Below are positions 35,741 to 46,929 of a stretch of 64,000 bases of DNA, in pieces. The first letter of the stretch is position 1; every line of letters starts with the position of its first letter. The DNA comes from Nymphaea colorata (lineage: Eukaryota; Streptophyta; Magnoliopsida; Nymphaeales; Nymphaeaceae). Both the position numbers and the translations under genes were made by a program. Under the pieces are notes generated by a model. That model did not search any database, had not been told where the DNA came from, and saw nothing but the letters and a program-made list of their open reading frames with translations. Where the stretch lies: the NCBI RefSeq assembly GCF_008831285.2, contig NC_045140.1, positions 11,280,505 to 11,344,504 on the forward strand. Reading direction: 5' to 3'.

Positions 35741-36771
35741 CTCTCCTGAACCGGTGCTATGGCTGACCTTATTTCAGAACCAAAACGCTGGAGTGTGGCA
35801 CGAAAACTCCTCTCCAAAGTGGCGCTGAGCTCGTTAAAATGCTGGCCTAGTTCCGACATCGTTACCTTTCCCTCTATGGTTGAGCCCACCCCTTCATTCA
35901 TCAATGATGTGTCCTTTTTAATCTCTGCACCCAGTGGAAGTTTTTCATGATCGTTCTGACCCGGATATACCTCTATCCTGCCCTCACAAGATCTGGTTTG
36001 TTTGGTGGGAGCCGAGTTGTCATCAGCCCCCTTAGCTCGGGTTTGGCGTCCAGGTCTAGATTGCTGGCCAGATGTATACATTGGATAGGGAGTTATGGGC
36101 GCCCATCTCGGTTGGAACCTCCACTCCGAGTTCCCCACCCTTGGTGATTTATGTGTGGCTGAGTGGTGCCCCGAGCTGCCGCGGGAGGCATGGCTTTCAG
36201 TCCAGCCATGTCTACTCACCTCTTTGGAAGGCCGGTGCTCTTCCTTCGCTCTACTTCCTATACTCCTCCAGTCCGCTTGCACATGGTCCACCCACTGCCA
36301 CTCAACGTTCTCCTGCCCGGTTGGGTATCCATCCTTCCCTCGAGTGTAGCGCATTGGGCAGTCTTCTAGGGCAGTGTAGAATCTGCCCTCAACTTGCCTC
36401 TCGTGGATGTGATAGCTGGCTGGGTCATGGAACTCAGCCCTTCGCTCGTCTTGGCCTCCCAACTCCTCAAAGTAATATTGGTATTCGTAACCAGAACCTT
36501 CATTGCTCTCAAGCTCTCCTCGATCATGTCTAGGTTCATGATTACGTAGCTCACTGCCCCCTTGGGCAGCATAATCCCCATTCTCATTTCCCACATAAGA
36601 ATCGGCTAAATAGTAGGACTCCTCGGGCGCGCATAGGGGTCGTTCTCCATAGCTGCCACATCGTCCTTCGTAGTAACCTCCACCATCGTCCTCCTTATAA
36701 TAGCCTCCCACGGATGAGAGACAACGGTAGGTCGGTTCATCGTAGGGATCCCTATTGTCCCAATCTGCCAT
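35741..36771 (-). pseudogene. gag-like ORF of copy L, C-terminally truncated
   Basis: The start codon at 36771 opens the MADWDNRDPYDEPTYRC N-terminus, rich in Gly, Tyr, Glu and Asp. The helix-forming stretch SELGQHFNELSATLERSF follows. Family sequence stops at APVQE, where the copy is broken; the last 17 codons are out of family. By eye it is closer to copy T than to its palindrome partner R. Confidence 0.75.
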
Positions 36772-39629
36772 GCTCGGAACTTGACGAAGCTGAAATTACC
36801 CTACACGGCTGGCTGAGTCTGAAACAGTATGCCACCAACTTCCAGCTGAACACCACTGAAATCTGAAAACAATCTACACATGCAGCAGCTCAGCCTCTCG
36901 GCACATGACGACGCGCAGCTCACAACGAGGTGTAGCTGGTCTGTCCGCCTATACCACTCTGCCCGGGCTGAAGTCTACAAGCTGTCCGTCTTCTCCACGC
37001 TGGCCGAACGTCGTCCACGCACTGCCAACTGCCGGCTGGGCTAAGAATGCAATCTGCCCACTGGTGCTTACAAGCTGTCAACTGTCGGCTGAGCTAAGAC
37101 GGCGGTCTGCCCACGGCCGAGTACCACACGGTAGCTGTTCCTACCTCTTGGGAATGGCTGTACAAGGGTTCCCGGCCTGACAAAGGCCCTAACTTCCCAC
37201 GGAGGGGTACAATTCCCTGCCCAATCCTCACAACAAGGCTCTCAAGAGTAAAGGAGGCTTTAAGCTTTACAAATGCGTTCGATACATGGATTAAATCTCT
37301 CCCATCTCACTCAACAATCCATGCCTAGAACGTACAAACCACACCCTTCTTGCCCTTGGGTAAGTCTTGCCACTGCCGGGCTGTGTCCCGTGCAAGGTGC
37401 ACAAGGAGGAGCCCAAGTCAGGGGTGCCGGTGGCAGGGATAAAAGCAAATACAACCACCCTCGCAACTATAGGGTGAGGCGAAGGGAACCTGGTCACGGG
37501 GGCTAAAACCGGCAGCCTTGCTGCACCCCCGTATTCAGCAGCCTCGCTCCTTCGATGGGTGGCGCCTCCAAGCAATGCAACCGAATGTAGCTCCTTGTCA
37601 AGCAAAGGGAGCAACAGTAGTCACTGAAAAGTATAGCAGCAACTAAAATGGGAGAAGGGGATGCACGTCACCGTGAACAAGGAAACCCCTAAGTGCAGTA
37701 GCGTGTAGGGGGAAGCAATCGCTGGAATGGCGCCAGCGAACGCCCTTCCTTCTCCCACGTCCAGCCCAGTCGAGTGCTAGCTGGACCTCCTCCTCAGCTA
37801 CGGTGTTTGGCCCTCGGAATCAGCTCGTCGAGTGGGTATGGCGCCTTGCTCGTTCAGCTCAATCCAACAAAAGAAGACAAGCACAATCAAAGACAGTTCA
37901 TGAGTACGAGCAAGTAAGGTAAGTGCTTGGAAATGTCACCAGATGCACGAGTAAACCCCAGGAGAAGATGTAGATGGGGTGTGGCAGTCGCCGGAAGCGC
38001 CGGCGGACGCGTATTCTCCTTGAAAATCTGGTGAGTCTGAAAACAGGTTGAAGCTGGCGTCAGGGACCTTCGTCGCTTCAAAAATCAGTATCTCCCTGGT
38101 CCGATGCCCAAAAATCCCCAAACCAAGATTGAAAAATACTAGACATCTGGGGCAATCAAGAGGTACCAAACTTGTCGGCCGATTCCAATCACAGAAAATT
38201 TCGGAGTCACAGAAAGTGACGCCTCAACCTTGTTTTCCAGATGGTCGACAGGCTCAGAACGGGTTTCAGGCGGCTTCTCAGACCAGTCTCCAGTTGAAAA
38301 TCCATATCTCCCAGCTCCGATGTCCAAAAATCGCAAAAACGGTGTCTAAATTTTCTTAAGATCCGTGGCTTTCCAACGCCACCAAAAGCATCGGCATCCG
38401 ATCAACACAGAAGAATTCGGAGTAGTTCAAAGTGACGCCTCAGACGGTTGTCGCAGGTAGGTTCAGGCTGTGTATCAGTCAGAAAAAGTAGCCCAGACCA
38501 GTCCTCACTCAATCGACTGCCCCGGATCGACCTTGCATCCAAATGAGATGAAACTTGGACGGCTGGAAAGTAGACAAATAGCCGGTTCCAACGCACCTAA
38601 GATCTCGAAAAACCGATTCCTGAGCTGGCTGCACCGATCTCTGGAAGTTGGTGTATATTCTGGAAAAACGGAGAACTGATAACGCTGGAATCTGCCTCGG
38701 ACGGTGTCCTGGTCGTCGGACACGTGTGACGAGGGTGAAGACACGTTGGACACGCTGGCGCCTCTTCGTATTTTGTCGGGATTCGTGTGATGCGGGACAC
38801 CGTGTCCTCGAGGTCGGAGGTGAAGCGGGATTCGAGGCGGGACACGTCGGGACACGGTCGAGTTGTGAAGGATGACTCGACGGGACTCGCGTGTCACTGT
38901 GATCCGCTCCTGATTCTGACACGTAACACGGACACGCTGCCGGGGACCGAAGAACACGGCGAATCTCGACGGAATATTCCGCCGAGATTCGTCGATTTCG
39001 CCGGAATTTCTCGCGATCGCCGGAAAACGCAGAAAACAGCCGGAGAAGTTCAGAAGCTGATTCCGGAGCCAATTCTTAACCAAAATCGACGATTCAAAGC
39101 CCAATCTGCTCGGAATTTAGTCTAGAATGCTCGTGTATGCTCATCAACACGGATTAAACAATGAATCAACCGGAATCAAGGCCGGAACAGACGGATGTCG
39201 CCGGAAAAAGGAAAAACAGGGAAAACAGATTCAAATGCAGGAGAAATCTACGGTTAATCTGCAGAAATTCATGGGGATTGCACTAACCGTTCAAAGATCA
39301 ACCAATTCGGGGTTGATCGGCCGCTGGACAACAAGAAATCCGCCTTCAATCGACTGAAATCCGTCGGAGTTCGCCGGCGAGGGTGAAAACGCCTGAAAAA
39401 CCAGTCCGTCTTCAAAATTCGATATATCCCTCCAGAATGCTCCAAAAATCGCCCAAAAATTCCACAACACGATCAAGATGTAAACGAAGAAGTTGGGTAG
39501 CTGCTCGACAGAGGAATCTCGCCCAGAAATTAGCGCCGTCGATCTGAACAGACCCCTGCGCTCGGTTCTCTCTTCTCAGGCGAACAGCAACAAAAACCTT
39601 CAAAAATCCGACTCCTCAAGCCGTGCGAC

Positions 39630-39642
39630 GGCTCTGATACCA
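39630..39642 (-). promoter_or_regulatory. Copy L primer-binding site (tRNA-iMet)
   Basis: The complement reads TGGTATCAGAGCC, three bases from the LTR end, the canonical initiator-Met primer site of plant LTR retrotransposons. Confidence 0.8.
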
Positions 39643-39645
39643 ACT

Positions 39646-40462
39646 TGTTGCGACCCACGGCCGGTAGGGATGCCTGAGGCAGCCGACCGCGGTCGCTGAT
39701 CGCCCTGGATCACGCACGGGGGAGGAGTTTTTCGATGTAACAGTAACCGGTGCTGGAAATGGTGAAGGCAGGGAGGAACGCCGGCTGTTGGGAGGCTAAC
39801 GGAGGATCGTGCGAACGGTGGGATCGTCGGGTGGATGAAGGGAATCGACGGGAGGCGCGTGGGTGGCTTCCGGTTGGGGTCTCCTCTCGCTGGAATGTGC
39901 TTCAGACGAGGGAGAGCTCCTCCACGGCAGCCATGGGAGCTGGAAACGAAGGTGCACAGGGAGAAGAAGAGGAAGAAGAAATCGTCATTCTCATTGATGA
40001 AATGAGATGGAATCCAAGGGGGTTGCCGCCGGGAAAAGCTTCCGGCGACCTTCTGGGAAGAACCTCCAGGAATGACGCTCTTGGGAATCCTCCCTCAAAG
40101 CATAAGAAACAGTAATGGCTTCCTCCCCTTTATAAAGGAGGAAGACGAAGAATAAAAGCGGGTCTGGACCCCAGTCCGGATCCCCCAAAAAGTCTGCGCC
40201 CGGATCCATAAGACTACGCATGGATCCGGGTCTACAAAAATGACGGGCCGACCCGCCTCACAACTCCGGATCCGTGTCCGGTTATTCCCAAGGTGTCCCC
40301 CCTATACAGTGTCTCGCCTATAGCGTGGTGTCAGGCGTCACAAGGTGGGCGTGTCCCGTCAAAGGGACACGCGTGTCCCGTCAAAGGGACACGCGTGTCC
40401 CGCTGAGCTCTCTCTGGCCGCCTGTCGCGGCCCAGCCTTCTGGGCCGGGAGCTGCCGCTGCC
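39646..40462 (-). repeat. Copy L 5' LTR, missing its first part
   Basis: The minus-strand 3' boundary (CA) is at 39646, beside the primer-binding site. The LTR's first 480 or so bases are missing, cut at the palindrome centre. A TATA-like TTTATAAA lies at about 40129-40136. Two tandem copies of a GTGTCCCGTCAAAGGGACAC-type unit sit at 40351-40403. Confidence 0.82.
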
Positions 40463-40986
40463 GAATGTAGCTCCTTGTCAAGCAAAGGGAGCAACAGTAG
40501 TCACTGAAAAGTATAGCAGCAACTAAAATGGGAGAAGGGGATGCACGTCACCGTGAACAAAGAAACCCCTAAGTGCAGTAGCGTGTAGGGGAAGCAATCG
40601 CTGGAATGGCGCCAGCGAACGCCCTTCCTTCTCCCACGTCCTGCCCAGTCGAGTGCTAGCTGGACCTCCTCCTCAGCTACGGTGGGTGGTCCTCGGAATC
40701 AGGTCGTCGAGGTAGTATAGCTCCTTGCTCGCACAGCTCAGTCCAATAAAAGAAGACAAGCACAATCAAAGACAGTTCATGAGTACGAGCGAGTAAGGTA
40801 AGTGCTTGGAAATGTCACCAGATGCACGAGTAAACCCCAGGAGAAGATGTAGATGGGGTGTGGCAGTCGCCGGAAGCGCCGGCGGACGCGTATTCTCCTT
40901 GAAAATCTGGTGAGTCTGAAAACAGGTTGAAGCTGGCGTCAGGGACCTTCGTCGCTTCAAAAATCAGTATCTCCCTGGTCCGACGT
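40463..40986 (-). repeat. Palindrome spacer: extra copy of the family leader
   Basis: It starts CGAATGTAGCTCC and ends at CTGGTCCGACG. It corresponds to 37584-38107 in copy L, same orientation. Near 40681-40740 its wording (GGTGGGTGGTCCTCGGAATC, GTAGTATAGCTCCTTGCTCG) matches copy T at 54754-54812, not the flanking arms. It also retains a segment that T lacks. It is fused on both sides to truncated LTRs. Confidence 0.8.
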
Positions 40987-41795
40987 CAGCGCCCGGCCGA
41001 GAAGGCTGGGCCGCGACAGGCGGCCAGAGAGAGCTCAGCGGGACACGCGTGTCCCTTTGACGGGACACGCGTGTCCCTTTGACGGGACACGCCCACCTTG
41101 TGACGCCTGACACCACGCTATAGGCGAGACACTGTATAGGGGGGACACCTTGGGAATAACCGGACACGGATCCGGAGTTGTGAGGCGGGTCGACCCGTCA
41201 TTTTTGTAGACCCGGATCCATGCGTAGTCTTATGGATCCGGGCGCAGACTTTTTGGGGGATCCGGACTGGGGTCCAGACCCGCTTTTATTCTTCGTCTTC
41301 CTCCTTTATAAAGGGGAGGAAGCCATTACTGTTTCTTATGCTTTGAGGGAGGATTCCCAAGAGCGTCATTCCTGGAGGTTCTTCCCAGAAGGTCGCCGGA
41401 AGCTTTTCCCGGCGGCAACCCCCTTGGATTCCATCTCATTTCATCAATGAGAATGACGATTTCTTCTTCCTCTTCTTCTCCCTGTGCATCTTCGTTTCCA
41501 GCTCCCATGGCTGCCGTGGAGGAGCTCTCCCTCGTCTGAAGCACATTCCAGCGAGAGGAGACCCCAACCGGAAGCCACCCACGCGCCTCCCGTCGATTCC
41601 CTTCATCCACCCGACGATCCCACCGTTCGCACGATCCTCCGTTAGCCTCCCAACAGCCGGCGTTCCTCCCTGCCTTCACCATTTCCAGCACCGGTTACTG
41701 TTACATCGAAAAACTCCTCCCCCGTGCGTGATCCAGGGCGATCAGCGACCGCGGTCGGCTGCCTCAGGCATCCCTACCGGCCGTGGGTCGCAACA
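40987..41795 (+). repeat. Copy R 5' LTR, missing its first part
   Basis: It is the inverted match of 39646-40462. It ends GGGTCGCAACA at 41795. A TATA-like TTTATAAA is at 41305-41312. Two units of the GGGACACGCGTGTCCCTTTGA minisatellite lie at 41038-41090. Confidence 0.85.
41305..41312 (+). promoter_or_regulatory. Putative LTR TATA box
   Basis: TTTATAAA in CCTCCTTTATAAAGGGGAGG inside the LTR, roughly 480 bases before the LTR end, is a plausible Pol II core promoter of the element. Confidence 0.45.
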
Positions 41796-41798
41796 AGT

Positions 41799-41811
41799 TG
41801 GTATCAGAGCC
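41799..41811 (+). promoter_or_regulatory. Copy R primer-binding site (tRNA-iMet)
   Basis: TGGTATCAGAGCC, three bases after the LTR end at 41795. Confidence 0.85.
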
Positions 41812-44637
41812 GTCGCACGGCTTGAGGAGTCGGATTTTTGAAGGTTTTTGTTGCTGTTCGCCTGAGAAGAGAGAACCGAGCGCAGGGGTCTGTTCAGATC
41901 GACGGCGCTAATTTCTGGGCGAGATTCCTCTGTCGAGCAGCTACCCAACTTCTTCGTTTACATCTTGATCGTGTTGTGGAATTTTTGGGCGATTTTTGGA
42001 GCATTCTGGAGGGATATATCGAATTTTGAAGACGGACTGGTTTTTCAGGCGTTTTCACCCTCGCCGGCGAACTCCGACGGATTTCAGTCGATTGAAGGCG
42101 GATTTCTTGTTGTCCAGCGGCCGATCAACCCCGAATTGGTTGATCTTTGAACGGTTAGTGCAATCCCCATGAATTTCTGCAGATTAACCGTAGATTTCTC
42201 CTGCATTTGAATCTGTTTTCCCTGTTTTTCCTTTTTCCGGCGACATCCGTCTGTTCCGGCCTTGATTCCGGTTGATTCATTGTTTAATCCGTGTTGATGA
42301 GCATACACGAGCATTCTAGACTAAATTCCGAGCAGATTGGGCTTTGAATCGTCGATTTTGGTTAAGAATTGGCTCCGGAATCAGCTTCTGAACTTCTCCG
42401 GCTGTTTTCTGCGTTTTCCGGCGATCGCGAGAAATTCCGGCGAAATCGACGAATCTCGGCGGAATATTCCGTCGAGATTCGCCGTGTTCTTCGGTCCCCG
42501 GCAGCGTGTCCGTGTTACGTGTCAGAATCAGGAGCGGATCACAGTGACACGCGAGTCCCGTCGAGTCATCCTTCACAACTCGACCGTGTCCCGACGTGTC
42601 CCGCCTCGAATCCCGCTTCACCTCCGACCTCGAGGACACGGTGTCCCGCATCACACGAATCCCGACAAAATACGAAGAGGCGCCAGCGTGTCCAACGTGT
42701 CTTCACCCTCGTCACACGTGTCCGACGACCAGGACACCGTCCGAGGCAGATTCCAGCGTTATCAGTTCTCCGTTTTTCCAGAATATACACCAACTTCCAG
42801 AGATCGGTGAAGCCAGCTCAGGAATCGGTTTTTCGAGATCTTAGGTGCGTTGGAACCGGCTATTTGTCTACTTTCCAGCCGTCCAAGTTTCATCTCATTT
42901 GGATGCAAGGTCGATCCGGGGCAGTCGATTGAGTGAGGACTGGTCTGGGCTACTTTTTCTGACTGATACACAGCCTGAACCTACCTGCGACAACCGTCTG
43001 AGGCGTCACTTTGAACTACTCTGAATTCTTCTGTGTTGATCGGATGCCGATGCTTTTGGTGGCGTTGGAAAGCCACGGATCTTAAGAAAATTTAGACACC
43101 GTTTTTGCGATTTTTGGACATCGGAGCTGGGAGATATGGATTTTTAACTGGAGACTGGTCTGAGAAGCCGCCTGAAACCCGTTCTGAGCCTGTCGACCAT
43201 CTGGAAAACAAGGTTGAGGCGTCACTTTCTGTGACTCCGAAATTTTCTGTGATTGGAATCGGCCGACAAGTTTGGTACCTCTTGATTGCCCCAGATGTCT
43301 AGTATTTTTCAATCTTGGTTTGGGGATTTTTGGGCATCGGACCAGGGAGATACTGATTTTTGAAGCGACGAAGGTCCCTGACGCCAGCTTCAACCTGTTT
43401 TCAGACTCACCAGATTTTCAAGGAGAATACGCGTCCGCCGGCGCTTCCGGCGACTGCCACACCCCATCTACATCTTCTCCTGGGGTTTACTCGTGCATCT
43501 GGTGACATTTCCAAGCACTTACCTTACTTGCTCGTACTCATGAACTGTCTTTGATTGTGCTTGTCTTCTTTTGTTGGACTGAGCTGCACGAGCAAGGTGC
43601 CATACCCCCTCGACGAGCTGATTCCGAGGGCCAAACACCGTAGCTGAGGAGGAGGTCCAGCTAGCACTCGACTGGGCTGGACGTGGGAGAAGGAAGGGCG
43701 TTCGCTGGCGCCATTCCAGCGATTGCTTCCCCCTACACGCTACTGCACTTAGGGGTTTCCTTGTTCACGTGACGTTTTCAGTGACTACTGTTGCTCCCTT
43801 TGCTTGACAATGAGCTACATTCGGTTGCATTGCTTGGAGGCGCCACCCATCGAAGGAGCGAGGCTGCTGAATACGGGGGTGCAGCACGGCTGCCGGTTTT
43901 AGCCCCCGTGACCAGGTTCCCTTCGCCTCACCCTATAGTTGCGAGGGTGGTTGTATTTGCTTTTATCCCTGCCACCCACCGGCACCCCTGACTTGGGCTC
44001 CTCCTTGTGCACCTTGCACGGGACACAGCCCGGCAGTGGCAAGACTTACCCAAGGGCAAGAAGGGTGTGGTTTGTACGTTCTAGGCATGGATTGTTGAGT
44101 GAGATGGGAGAGATTTAATCCATGTATCGAACGCATTTGTAAAGCTTAAAGCCTCCTTTACTCTTGAGAGCCTTGTTGTGAGGATTGGGCAGGGAATTGT
44201 ACCCCTCCGTGGGAAGTTAGGGCCTTTGTCAGGCCGGGAACCCTTGTACAGCCATTCCCAAGAGGTAGGAACAGCTACCGTGTGGTACTCGGCCGTGGGC
44301 AGACCGCCGTCTTAGCTCAGCCGACAGTTGACAGCTTGTAAGCACCAGTGGGCAGATTGCATTCTTAGCCCAGCCGGCAGTTGGCAGTGCGTGGACGACG
44401 TTCGGCCAGCGTGGAGAAGACGGACAGCTTGTAGACTTCAGCCCGGGCAGAGTGGTATAGGTTGACAGACCAGCTACACCTCGTTGTGAGCTGCGCGTCG
44501 TCATGTGCCGGGAGGCTGAGCAGCTGCAAGTGTAGATTGTTTTCAGATTTCAGTGGTGTTCAGCTGGAAGTTGGTGGCATACCGTTTCAGACTCAGCCAG
44601 CCGTGTAGGGTAATTTCAGCTTCGTCAAGTTCCGAGC

Positions 44638-46929
44638 ATGGCAGATTGGGACAATAGGGATCCCTACGATGAACCGACCTACCGTTGTCGCTCATCCGTG
44701 GGAGGCTATTATAAGGAGGACGATGGTGGAGGTTACTACGAAGGACGATGTGGCAGCTATGGAGAACGATCCCTATGCGCGCCCGAGGAGTCCTACTATT
44801 TAGCCGATTCTTATGTGGGAAATGAGAATGGGGATTATGCTGCCCAAGGGGGCAGTGAGCTACGTAATCATGAACCTAGACATGATCGAGGAGAGCTTGA
44901 GAGCAATGAGGGTTCTGGTTACGAATACCAATATTACTTTGAGGAGTTGGGAGGCCAAGACGAGCGAGGGGCTGAGTTCCATGACCCAGCCAGCTATCAC
45001 ATCCACGAGAGACAAGTTGAGGGCAGATTCTACACTACCCTAGAAGACTGCCCAATGGGCTACACTCGAGGGAAGGATGGATACCCAACCGGGCAGGAGA
45101 ACGTTGAGTGGCAGTGGGTGGACCATGTGCAAACGGACTGGAGGAGTATAGGAAGTAGAGCGAAGGAAGAGCACCGGCCTTCCAAAGAGGTGAATAGACA
45201 TGGCTGGACTGAAAGCCATGCCTCCCGCGGCAGCTCCGGGCACCACTCAGCCACACATAAATCACCAAGGGTGGGAAACTCGGAGTGGATGTTCCAACCG
45301 AGATGGGCACCCACAACTTCCTATCACATGTATACATCTGGCCAGCGATCTAGATCTGGACGCCAAACCCAAGCTAAGGGGGCTGATGACAACTCGGCTC
45401 CCACCAAACAGACCAGATCTTGTGAGGGCAGGATAGAGGTATATCCGGGTCAGAACGATCATGGAAAACTTCCACTCGGTGCAGAGATTAAAAAGGACAC
45501 ATCATCAATGAATGTAGGGGTGGGCTCAACCGTAGAGGGAAAGGTAACAATTTCAGAACTAGGCCAGCATTTTAACGAGCTCAGCGCCACTTTGGAGAAG
45601 AGTTTTCGTGCCACACTCCAGCGTTTTGGTTCTGAAATAAGAACAGCCATAGCACCAGTCCAGGAGAGGGAAGAGACCTTGGAGCAGCTTGCAGTAGGAG
45701 CCCTTGGGCATGTCGATGCCGCCGCGTCTCATCCACCCCATAGAGGACTCCAACCGGCTGAGGGGCCCCGGAACCTTCCCCTTTTCGTTGAAGACAACAG
45801 CCTTCCCTCGGTCACGTTCATGACTGATCACGAGCAGCCATCCCACCTAATGATCAGTCCCATGAGCGAACCAGATCGGCTCCAGCCTATGATGAATCAG
45901 TGGGAAACCATCGAAAGCGACACCCCACCGGTCCCACCTATGTCTGGGCACTCGCAATCCCTACAACCGTTGTCTTCCCATAAGGAGAAAGAACATACCA
46001 AGCGTGGAATGAATTTCAGACGTAAGGTGAAGTGGAAAATCAGATTTGAGGGTAGACAGGTGCCTCCCTTTCGAAAACAGGATATGGCTGCAAGGGAAAC
46101 CAAGTCGGAGTGTGGACCATGCATGCTCCAGCAGGACGGAACCCAGCCGAGCTCAGAGGATCCGTTTGCTGCTTATAGCCATGTCTACCGCGGTCTGGAA
46201 TGCCAAGGCATGGCCGAGATCAAAGGGAAGAAGGGGGCGACCGAATCAAGCCTAGAAGAGACTGCAAGTTGTACCAGCCGAATGAGGGTTGAATTCCGGG
46301 AGGCACAGCTTAGGGAAACCTCCAACGGAGAGCCGATCCCCTATACCATGGCGAATGGGACTGAGAGCTTAGCAGCCCTATCGTCACTCCCTAGTGAGAG
46401 GGGTGATTCACCAACGCAAGCAGAAAGCGTAGCCCCTTACAAGCAGATTCTCATGGGCTTAGAATGGCAGATCAAGGCTAGAGAGGTTGAGAGGGATGAA
46501 CATCGAACGCTTGCTGGAAAGGAGGAAACGGGGGAGTCTCTTATTCCCACTAATGCGCTAACAAGCGTTGCACCGCCCTCCCGAGCTGGTTCAGCAACTG
46601 TTAGAGAGCAATCTGTAGCCCCCATCTCAAGATGTATCAGCTTGGAGGTTATAGAGATGCCGAGCAGGAATGGGACTAAGGTCGACGTTGAGCTAGCTAG
46701 ACCTCTAGTCAAGGAGGACGATGAGACACCCGCCCCCAGCCAAGGACGAGGACCCTTGCTGATCGTGCACAGCCAAGATCCACTAAAACATGTTGAGGAG
46801 CCGGTTGCATTCGGCCAAGTCTATCTCAGACCAGAATGGTTGAAGGTAGCCAAGATCAGAGTGATGAATGCGCCCATAGCCACGGGGGTGTGGGCAGGAC
46901 TTATGACAGCCGCAATTCCTTACGTGTGA
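44638..46929 (+). CDS. Copy R gag-like ORF, first part (763 codons)
   Basis: It begins MADWDNRDPYDEPTYRC about 2.8 kb after the primer-binding site. The first 130 residues are acidic and rich in Gly, Tyr and Glu; then come SRAKEEHRPSKEV and other charged stretches. A predicted amphipathic helix, ISELGQHFNELSATLEKSF, lies near residues 305-325. No CCHC knuckle or DTG protease motif is visible. A Gag-like structural role is inferred from position after PBS and leader; I do not recognise a family. By comparison with copy T, its last 40 or so codons are out of register because of one extra base near 46807, and another small indel lies near 46893. Confidence 0.6.
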   Translation: MADWDNRDPYDEPTYRCRSSVGGYYKEDDGGGYYEGRCGSYGERSLCAPEESYYLADSYVGNENGDYAAQGGSELRNHEPRHDRGELESNEGSGYEYQYYFEELGGQDERGAEFHDPASYHIHERQVEGRFYTTLEDCPMGYTRGKDGYPTGQENVEWQWVDHVQTDWRSIGSRAKEEHRPSKEVNRHGWTESHASRGSSGHHSATHKSPRVGNSEWMFQPRWAPTTSYHMYTSGQRSRSGRQTQAKGADDNSAPTKQTRSCEGRIEVYPGQNDHGKLPLGAEIKKDTSSMNVGVGSTVEGKVTISELGQHFNELSATLEKSFRATLQRFGSEIRTAIAPVQEREETLEQLAVGALGHVDAAASHPPHRGLQPAEGPRNLPLFVEDNSLPSVTFMTDHEQPSHLMISPMSEPDRLQPMMNQWETIESDTPPVPPMSGHSQSLQPLSSHKEKEHTKRGMNFRRKVKWKIRFEGRQVPPFRKQDMAARETKSECGPCMLQQDGTQPSSEDPFAAYSHVYRGLECQGMAEIKGKKGATESSLEETASCTSRMRVEFREAQLRETSNGEPIPYTMANGTESLAALSSLPSERGDSPTQAESVAPYKQILMGLEWQIKAREVERDEHRTLAGKEETGESLIPTNALTSVAPPSRAGSATVREQSVAPISRCISLEVIEMPSRNGTKVDVELARPLVKEDDETPAPSQGRGPLLIVHSQDPLKHVEEPVAFGQVYLRPEWLKVAKIRVMNAPIATGVWAGLMTAAIPYV

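Larger units (their letters stand above)
35741..40462 (-). mobile_element. LARD-family copy L: left palindrome arm, truncated
   Basis: In minus orientation it contains the truncated 5' LTR (39646-40462), primer-binding site (39630-39642), leader and the first 340 or so codons of the gag-like ORF. It ends abruptly at 35741. It is the inverted counterpart of 40987-45663: paired positions sum to 81441 over 37.7-40.45 kb and to 81409 further left, reflecting a 36-bp and a 4-bp indel. Confidence 0.88.

Noticed and set aside
40351-40403. Short regular repeats as a CRISPR array
   Set aside because: Units are contiguous without spacers, number only two and sit in a plant LTR.
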